Assembly (NCBI GenBank): GCA_035293245.1
Contig: DATDOO010000316.1
Coordinates: 1-11,894, forward strand
Length of the DNA stretch: 11,894 bases
From: DATDOO01 sp035293245
Lineage (GTDB): Bacteria; Pseudomonadota; Gammaproteobacteria; Methylococcales; Methylococcaceae
Reading direction: 5' to 3'
This document shows positions 7,440-11,894 of this stretch, piece by piece. The notes below the pieces were generated by a model. The model searched no databases and was not told where the DNA came from. It worked only from the letters and a program-made list of their open reading frames with translations. Numbering within the stretch: the first letter of the stretch is position 1; the number at the start of each line of letters is the position of its first letter. A program made the translations under genes and the position numbers.

Positions 7440-7780
7440 TTCCCAGGCTGTTGCGCTTCCTTCCCGTCTTTCTCGCCGGTATTGCCCTGCCCTTCGGCGG
7501 GCTTGGTTTCCTGGGCGCCTTTGGTCATGCCGGCGCACTTGCCTTCCATGCCCTTCACGTCTTTCATGGCGCCGGATTTCATCATCTGGGCGCCGCACTT
7601 GCCTTCGCCGCAGGCCATTTCCTTCTGCTTCTCTTCGGCGGCGACCTGCACATACCCGCTGGACAAATCCTTCAGGGCGAAGGGATTTTCCGCCGCGTTG
7701 GCGAGAGACGCGGCCGTCAGGCCGGTAACAACCGCGCCGCACAGAGCGGCGATGGATTTCTTGTCGGATTTGCTGTTCAT
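7436..7780 (-). CDS. hvfA: HvfA-type secreted RiPP metallophore precursor
   Basis: Small exported precursor (114 residues), probably a copper-binding modified peptide acting in the periplasm or outside. Residues 1-29 form a Sec signal: KSDKK, a hydrophobic run IAALCGAVVTGLTAASL, and ANA before AENPF. The segment ENPFALKDLSSGYVQVA (31-47) is the conserved leader of HvfA-like precursors. The core holds C57-GEGKC62-G and EGKC82-A. EGKC is the motif whose cysteine is converted to an oxazolone/thioamide group by HvfB with HvfC in Haemophilus. Only two EGKC units plus C57 are present, fewer than in Cys-richer homologues, and residues 86-114 are a Cys-free tail rich in Gly, Lys, Glu and Gln. First gene of the operon; overlaps hvfB by ATGA. 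The ribosome site is weak (GAGAG, more than 10 bases from ATG). DoxX-like HvfX is not in the window. Confidence 0.88.
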   Translation of the reverse strand: MNSKSDKKSIAALCGAVVTGLTAASLANAAENPFALKDLSSGYVQVAAEEKQKEMACGEGKCGAQMMKSGAMKDVKGMEGKCAGMTKGAQETKPAEGQGNTGEKDGKEAQQPGK

Positions 7781-8080
7781 GCGCGTGGATGCTCTCGGGT
7801 GGGTGAATCGAAAGCCTTTGACAACCCCGTCGCGGAAAACGTCCGGGAGGGTCGCGAGGCTTGGCCGTTATTCTCACACACCCGCCGGAGATTTTGCAGC
7901 ACAAGCGAAGAGCAGGATCGTCAAGGGCTTCCCTGCCCAGGGGGGCGCGGCAAATGCCGCACCTACCCAGTTCCGGATCCCTGGGCGCAGCAATAATAAT
8001 CGACAAAAACGGCCGGCCAAATCGTGGCGCACACCTTGCCGCACATAAGGATCGGCGCCTTTCTAGAAAACCGAGCGGTT
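7781..8080. other. Intergenic region between hvfA and nhaD
   Basis: About 300 bases without a credible gene, lying between divergent genes. It must hold the promoter of the hvfABC operon, but I see no clear pair of -35/-10 boxes or a recognisable copper-regulator operator on the minus strand; a GAGAAT box near 7870-7875 has no good partner. The only clear structure is the palindromic element at 7935-7986. Confidence 0.6.
7935..7986. repeat. REP-like nested palindrome
   Basis: GCCCAGGG (7935-7942) is perfectly complementary to CCCTGGGC (7979-7986). Inside the interval lies a 14-base near-perfect palindrome, GCGGCA-AA-TGCCGC (7947-7960), followed on the right by CACCTACCC (so GGGTAGGTGCGGCA on the minus strand). 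Such GTAGGTGCGGC-type hairpins resemble dispersed intergenic repeats in proteobacteria. Whether it is dispersed in this genome cannot be seen from one copy. Confidence 0.5.
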
Positions 8081-8089
8081 TGCTACACT
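8081..8089 (+). promoter_or_regulatory. Extended -10 promoter for nhaD operon
   Basis: TGC-TACACT fits an extended -10 element (TGN then a hexamer matching TATAAT at 4 of 6). No good -35 hexamer is present 16-18 bases upstream. Transcription would begin near 8096, about 33 bases before the proposed TTG start, and would exclude the upstream ATG at 8024. Confidence 0.4.
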
Positions 8090-8128
8090 AATTGCCCCTT
8101 TTTGCCTGGGCTTCATGGGACCTCTGTC

Positions 8129-9706
8129 TTGAAAGCGACGCCGCGCATCTGCCTTTCAATTATTTTGCTGCTCGTATCCGGAACCTGCGCCGCCGACGCT
8201 GCCACCCGCCCCCCGACAATGGACTTGACCCTGCATCCGGTCGGTTACGCTGCGCTGTTCGTATTTTTTGCCGCTTACGCGCTGGCGATGGTCGAGGAAA
8301 TAACCGAACTGCGCAAATCCAAGCCGATGGTGGCCGCCGCCAGCCTGATCTGGGTGCTGATCGCGGCGATGTACGCGGTGAGCGGCTACGGCGAGGCCGC
8401 GCGAGTGGCGTTCCGCAGCCATCTGGAAGGTTACGCCGAACTGCTGTTGTTCATTCTGGTTTCCATGACCTACCTCAATGCGATGGAGGATCGCGGGGTT
8501 TTCGAAAGTCTGCGCGTGTGGCTGCTGGGCAGGGGGTTCAGCTACCGCCAACTGTTCTGGATCACCGGGGCGCTGGCGTTCATGATCTCGGCGGCGTGCA
8601 ACAACCTGACCACGGCGCTGCTGATGGGCGCGGTGGTGCTGGCGCTGGGCAAGGACGAGCGCCGCTTCATCGCCCCGGCCTGCGTGAACATCGTCGTGGC
8701 CACCAACGCCGGCGGTTCGTTCAGTCCGTTCGGCGACATCACCACCCTGCTGGTGTGGCAGAAGGGCGTGGTGCCGTTCGGCGATTTCTTCTCCTTGCTG
8801 GTTCCCTCCGTGGTCAACTTTGCCGTCCCGGCGGCGATCATGTATTTCTTCATTCCCGGCGCACACCCCGCCCCCGTAACGCAGGTGCAGCCGATGAAGC
8901 GCGGCGCGCGGCGCATCATGGCCCTATTCCTGTTCACCATCGTCACCGCCGCCTGCTTTGAAAATTTCCTGAATCTGCCACCCGTCGCCGGCATGCTGTT
9001 CGGTTTGACCTACCTGAAATTTTTCAGCTATTACCTGCAAAAGACCGCGATTCGTCCAGACGATCCCCGGGAAGCGACCGCGGCCGACGAGATGGAATTG
9101 CGGCAGATGGAAATCGCGGCCACAAGCCCCACTGCATCGGAGGGGCCGCGGCTGGGTGAATTATTGCTCACCGAGCAGATCATTACCGAAGCCCAACTCC
9201 GCCAAGTGCTGGAAACCCAGGAGCTGCGCCGCTTGCAGGCGCTGGCTGCGCGGGAAGCGGCAAAGCCCTTCGACGTTTTCCAGAAAGTCGCGCAACTGGA
9301 ATGGGATACCCTGCTGTTCTTTTACGGCGTGATGCTGGGCGTGGGCGGACTGAGTTTTCTGGGCTACCTTGAAGTGTCCTCGCATTTTTTATACGGAACC
9401 ATCGAGCCGACGGTGGCGAACATCCTGGTCGGCATCGCCTCCGCCTTCATCGACAACGGCACCATCATGCTGGCGGTGCTGACCATGGCGCCGGACATTT
9501 CGCAAGGCCAGTGGCTGCTGGTGACGCTGACCGCCGGGGTGGGCGGCAGCCTGCTCGCCGTCGGCTCGGCGGCCGGCGTGGGCCTGTTGGGGCAGGCGAA
9601 AGGCCTTTACAGTTTCACCAGCCACCTGAAATGGACGCCGGCGATCCTTCTGGGCTACTTCGCCAGCATCGGCGCACATTTCCTGCTGAACGGACGCTAT
9701 TTTTGA
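8129..9706 (+). CDS. nhaD: NhaD-type Na+/H+ antiporter with an insert
   Basis: Inner-membrane sodium/proton antiporter of the ion transporter superfamily, used for alkaline pH and sodium tolerance. 525 residues from TTG 8129, longer than usual NhaD (about 480). A signal-peptide-like N-terminus (MKATPRICLSIILLLVSGTCAADA) is followed by about a dozen membrane segments. NhaD hallmarks are present: NNLTTALL (158-165), NAGGSFSPFGDITT (193-206), EWDTLLFFYG (about 391-400) and SAFIDNGTIM (438-447). Between the two halves (about residues 306-380) lies a hydrophilic insert with RLGELLLTEQIITEAQLRQV...Q at 341-364, resembling the MshEN/GspE N-terminal repeat. The frame is open back to ATG 8024, but residues before 8129 are not family-like and a promoter-like element lies in them; GGGA stands 8 bases before the TTG. 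Upstream of kup by 42 bases. Confidence 0.9.
   Translation: MKATPRICLSIILLLVSGTCAADAATRPPTMDLTLHPVGYAALFVFFAAYALAMVEEITELRKSKPMVAAASLIWVLIAAMYAVSGYGEAARVAFRSHLEGYAELLLFILVSMTYLNAMEDRGVFESLRVWLLGRGFSYRQLFWITGALAFMISAACNNLTTALLMGAVVLALGKDERRFIAPACVNIVVATNAGGSFSPFGDITTLLVWQKGVVPFGDFFSLLVPSVVNFAVPAAIMYFFIPGAHPAPVTQVQPMKRGARRIMALFLFTIVTAACFENFLNLPPVAGMLFGLTYLKFFSYYLQKTAIRPDDPREATAADEMELRQMEIAATSPTASEGPRLGELLLTEQIITEAQLRQVLETQELRRLQALAAREAAKPFDVFQKVAQLEWDTLLFFYGVMLGVGGLSFLGYLEVSSHFLYGTIEPTVANILVGIASAFIDNGTIMLAVLTMAPDISQGQWLLVTLTAGVGGSLLAVGSAAGVGLLGQAKGLYSFTSHLKWTPAILLGYFASIGAHFLLNGRYF
9149..9220 (+). other. MshEN-like half motif within nhaD
   Basis: Residues 341-364 of NhaD fit the 24-residue pattern RLGxx(L)(L)xxG(L/I)(L/I)xxxxLxxxLxxQ at every fixed position except the central Gly, which is Gln. 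MshEN domains normally carry two such motifs about five residues apart; a second copy is not seen here, only a basic/Ala-rich helix (LRRLQALAAREAAK). Confidence 0.5.
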
Positions 9707-9748
9707 TTTAAGGTATCGGGTTTTTCGCGCACTGCGTCCAAGGCGTCG

Positions 9749-11626
9749 ATGAGTTCTCCCACCAGGTCTTCGTCCGGTTTCCTTTCACTCTCCCTTGCCT
9801 CCATCGGCGTGGTGTACGGCGACATCGGCACCAGCCCGCTGTATACGCTGAAAGAAGTCTTCAACGGCGCGCACGCGGTTCCCGTGACCCGGGGCAACGT
9901 GTTCGGCATCCTGTCGCTGATCTTCTGGTCGCTGACCATCGTCATCTCGGTCAAGTACGTTACCTTCATCATGCGTGCCGACAACCACGGGGAAGGCGGC
10001 ATCATGGCCTTGACCGCGCTGGCCTTGAACCGCCGTCACCGGCGGGCGCAGCGCGCCTGGATCATGGGCCTCGGCTTGTTCGGCACGGCGCTGTTTTACG
10101 GCGACGGCCTGATCACCCCCGCCATTTCCGTGCTCAGCGCGGTGGAGGGCCTGGAAGTGGGAACGCCCATCCTGCATCCCTACGTCCTGCCCATCGCCAT
10201 CGGCGTTCTGCTGGCCTTGTTCGCCATTCAGAGCAAGGGCACGGCCAAGGTGGGCGCCTGGTTCGGCCCCGCCATGCTGCTGTGGTTCGCGACGCTCGGC
10301 TATTGGGGGATGCAAAGCATCCAGCAGACGCCGGAAATCGTCGGAGCCTTGCATCCGGTCCACGCGCTGGAATTCTTCGCCCATCACCGCTGGCACGGCT
10401 TCATCGTGCTGGGCGCGGTGGTCCTGGCCATCACCGGCGGCGAGGCGCTGTACGCCGACATGGGGCACTTCGGCCGCAACCCGATCCGCCTGTCCTGGTT
10501 CGTGCTGGTATGGCCGGCCCTGATGATCAATTACCTGGGCCAGGGGGCGCTGATCCTGCGCGACCCGTCCGCCATCCAGAACCCTTTTTACCTGATTGCT
10601 CCGTCCTGGGCGCTGTACCCCATGATCGCCCTGGCCACCGTGGCGACGGTCATTGCCTCGCAGGCGGTGATCTCCGGGGCGTTTTCCATCACCCGCCAGG
10701 CGGTGCAACTGGACTACCTGCCGCGCCAGAAAATGGTGCACACCTCGGAGGCGGAAATCGGCCAGATTTTCGTCCCCGCCGTCAACCGCATGCTGCTCTT
10801 CGGGGTCATCGGCCTGGTGCTTTACTTCGGCACCTCCAGCAATCTGGCCGCCGCCTACGGCATCGCCGTGACCGGAGCGATGGCCATCGACACCCTGTTG
10901 GCGTCCATCGTCGCGATGGATTCCTGGAAGTGGAAACCGCTCGCGGCGACTCTGCTGTTCGGCTCCCTCGTCACGGTCGACCTGGCGTTCTTCAGCGCCA
11001 ACGTGCCCAAGATTCCGGACGGCGGCTGGTTTCCGTTGCTGCTGGGAACCGGGCTGTTTTTCATGATGTGGATCTGGCGCAAGGGGCGGGATGTGCTGGC
11101 CACCCGCTTGCAGGCCATGGGCGAATCGCTCAAGTATTTTCTGGAAAGCTTTCCCGGCCGGAATGTCCGGCGCGTTCCGGGCACTGCGGTTTATCTCACC
11201 GCGCGCCACGTCAGCCTGCCCATCGTCCTGACGCGCAACCTGGAACACAACAAGGTCCTGCATGAGCGCATCGTTTTGCTGACCATGCTTACGGAAGACG
11301 TTCCGCGGATATCCGACGAGGAATGCCTGATGATCGAAACCCTGGAACAGGGGTTTTACCGGGTCACGGCGCGCTTCGGCTTCATGCAGTCGCCGCGCGT
11401 GCCGCGCATCCTCCGGCTGTGCGGCGAAGCGGGGCTGGAAATCGACCCGGAAACCTCCAGCTTCTTCATCGGGCGGGAAACGTTGATTCCCTCCAAGAGG
11501 ACCGACCTCAACCGCTGGGAGGAAACCGTGTTCATCACCCTGTTCCGTAACGCCTCCAGCCCGATCCCCTTCTTCAGGTTGCCGGTGGAGCGGGTGATGG
11601 AACTGGGCACCGTCGTCGAGGTTTGA
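9749..11626 (+). CDS. kup: Kup/Trk-type low-affinity K+ uptake permease
   Basis: Inner-membrane K+ (with H+) symporter of the KUP/HAK/KT family. 625 residues, matching E. coli Kup (622). The signature GVVYGDIGTSPLYTLKEVF is at residues 20-38, the next hallmarks are NHGEGGIMALTAL (about 79-91) and FYGDGLITPAISVLSAVEG (about 115-133), and ITGGEALYADMGHFG appears near 229. Twelve membrane segments fill roughly residues 12-450; the soluble C-terminal domain follows (GTAVYLT, HNKVLHERIVLLT, and FFIGRETLIPS). Start ATG 9749 has AAGG 5 bases upstream. It sits 42 bases after nhaD and its stop overlaps the ATG of the next gene, indicating one transcript. In this context it probably supports cation and osmotic homeostasis alongside NhaD. 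Confidence 0.97.
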   Translation: MSSPTRSSSGFLSLSLASIGVVYGDIGTSPLYTLKEVFNGAHAVPVTRGNVFGILSLIFWSLTIVISVKYVTFIMRADNHGEGGIMALTALALNRRHRRAQRAWIMGLGLFGTALFYGDGLITPAISVLSAVEGLEVGTPILHPYVLPIAIGVLLALFAIQSKGTAKVGAWFGPAMLLWFATLGYWGMQSIQQTPEIVGALHPVHALEFFAHHRWHGFIVLGAVVLAITGGEALYADMGHFGRNPIRLSWFVLVWPALMINYLGQGALILRDPSAIQNPFYLIAPSWALYPMIALATVATVIASQAVISGAFSITRQAVQLDYLPRQKMVHTSEAEIGQIFVPAVNRMLLFGVIGLVLYFGTSSNLAAAYGIAVTGAMAIDTLLASIVAMDSWKWKPLAATLLFGSLVTVDLAFFSANVPKIPDGGWFPLLLGTGLFFMMWIWRKGRDVLATRLQAMGESLKYFLESFPGRNVRRVPGTAVYLTARHVSLPIVLTRNLEHNKVLHERIVLLTMLTEDVPRISDEECLMIETLEQGFYRVTARFGFMQSPRVPRILRLCGEAGLEIDPETSSFFIGRETLIPSKRTDLNRWEETVFITLFRNASSPIPFFRLPVERVMELGTVVEV

Positions 11627-11894
11627 TGCCCGCGGAAGAATACCGCTGGCGCGAACCGCTGCTGGCGCTGGCCGTGTCGCTGGCGCTGCACGGCATCGCC
11701 TGGCAGGTCTACCGGAATTTTTCCGTCGAGACCGCGCCGGTGCAAACGCCACGCGTCGTGGAGGTGGCGCTGATCGCGGCTCCACCCAAAGCCGAACCCG
11801 CTCCGCCGCCTCCCGTGCCGCCGCCGCCCAAACCGGAACCGAAGCCGAAACCGGCCGTGAAGCCGCTGCCGAAAAAGCCCACGCCGCGGACACC
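11626..11894 (+). CDS. TonB-like energy transducer, N-terminal fragment
   Basis: The ATG overlaps the kup stop (TGATG). The first 89 residues are in the window and the gene runs off the end. A short cytoplasmic N-terminus (MPAEEYRWREP) precedes one membrane helix, LLALAVSLALHGIAWQVY (12-29), which contains the S-x-x-x-H pair (S18, H22) characteristic of TonB membrane anchors. Then comes VEVALIAAPP and a Pro/Lys/Glu-rich spacer (PPPPKPEPKPKPAVKP), as in TonB proteins that span the periplasm. TonB passes proton-motive energy from ExbBD to outer-membrane receptors. The decisive C-terminal domain is not visible; a TolA-like or other Pro-rich anchored protein remains possible. Confidence 0.75.
   Translation, partial: MPAEEYRWREPLLALAVSLALHGIAWQVYRNFSVETAPVQTPRVVEVALIAAPPKAEPAPPPPVPPPPKPEPKPKPAVKPLPKKPTPRT

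Noticed and set aside
6546..8048. 500-codon plus-strand open frame
   Set aside because: Runs antisense through hvfB and hvfA and into the intergenic region; the peptide has no family resemblance while the minus-strand proteins do.
9785..11893. 702-codon minus-strand open frame
   Set aside because: Antisense to kup and the TonB-like gene; the peptide is low-complexity His/Gln/Arg-rich, as expected of a GC-rich shadow.

Overview
The window is GC-rich, densely coding chromosomal DNA of a Gram-negative proteobacterium. The best guess is a betaproteobacterium (Nitrosomonadales-like): a full-length-type RNase E, Ppx-type exopolyphosphatase, NhaD and Kup transporters, a TonB-like protein and an HvfABC cassette all fit. 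This placement rests on gene content and protein character, not on a marker search. No phage, transposase, tRNA, rRNA or CRISPR array was seen.

Layout, left to right. (1) 1-1810, minus: rne (RNase E), with most of its C-terminal tail outside the window. It is preceded by a roughly 450-bp non-coding leader (1811-2266) with several GC-rich hairpins. (2) 2267-3956, minus: a two-gene ABC-2 exporter of the YadG/YadH type, ATPase then permease. (3) 4018-5517, plus: an exopolyphosphatase/GppA-family phosphatase, divergent from the exporter. (4) 5568-5652: an 85-bp palindromic repeat between convergent genes; its right end supplies the last codons and the stop of the next gene. (5) 5639-7780, minus: a compact operon in the order hvfA-hvfB-hvfC. 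It encodes a secreted Cys-containing RiPP precursor with EGKC motifs, its MNIO (DUF692) maturase and the DUF2063 partner protein. The genes overlap at their ends. (6) 7781-8128: an intergenic region of about 350 bp with a REP-like palindromic element and the start region of the next transcript. (7) 8129-11894, plus: nhaD (Na+/H+ antiporter), kup (K+ uptake) and the N-terminal part of a TonB-like gene, tightly packed and probably one transcript.

How they may work together: hvfABC forms a metal (probably copper) handling unit in which HvfB with HvfC modifies cysteines of HvfA before or around its export. NhaD and Kup are Na+/H+ and K+ transporters suited to pH and osmotic homeostasis, and the TonB-like gene follows with a one-base overlap.

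The most unusual points are these. NhaD carries a cytoplasmic-type insert with a 24-residue stretch that fits the first half of the MshEN c-di-GMP-binding signature. The 5' end of hvfC is built from a duplicated start region plus two perfect palindromes, giving an odd N-terminal extension. A palindromic repeat forms the 3' end of the same gene.
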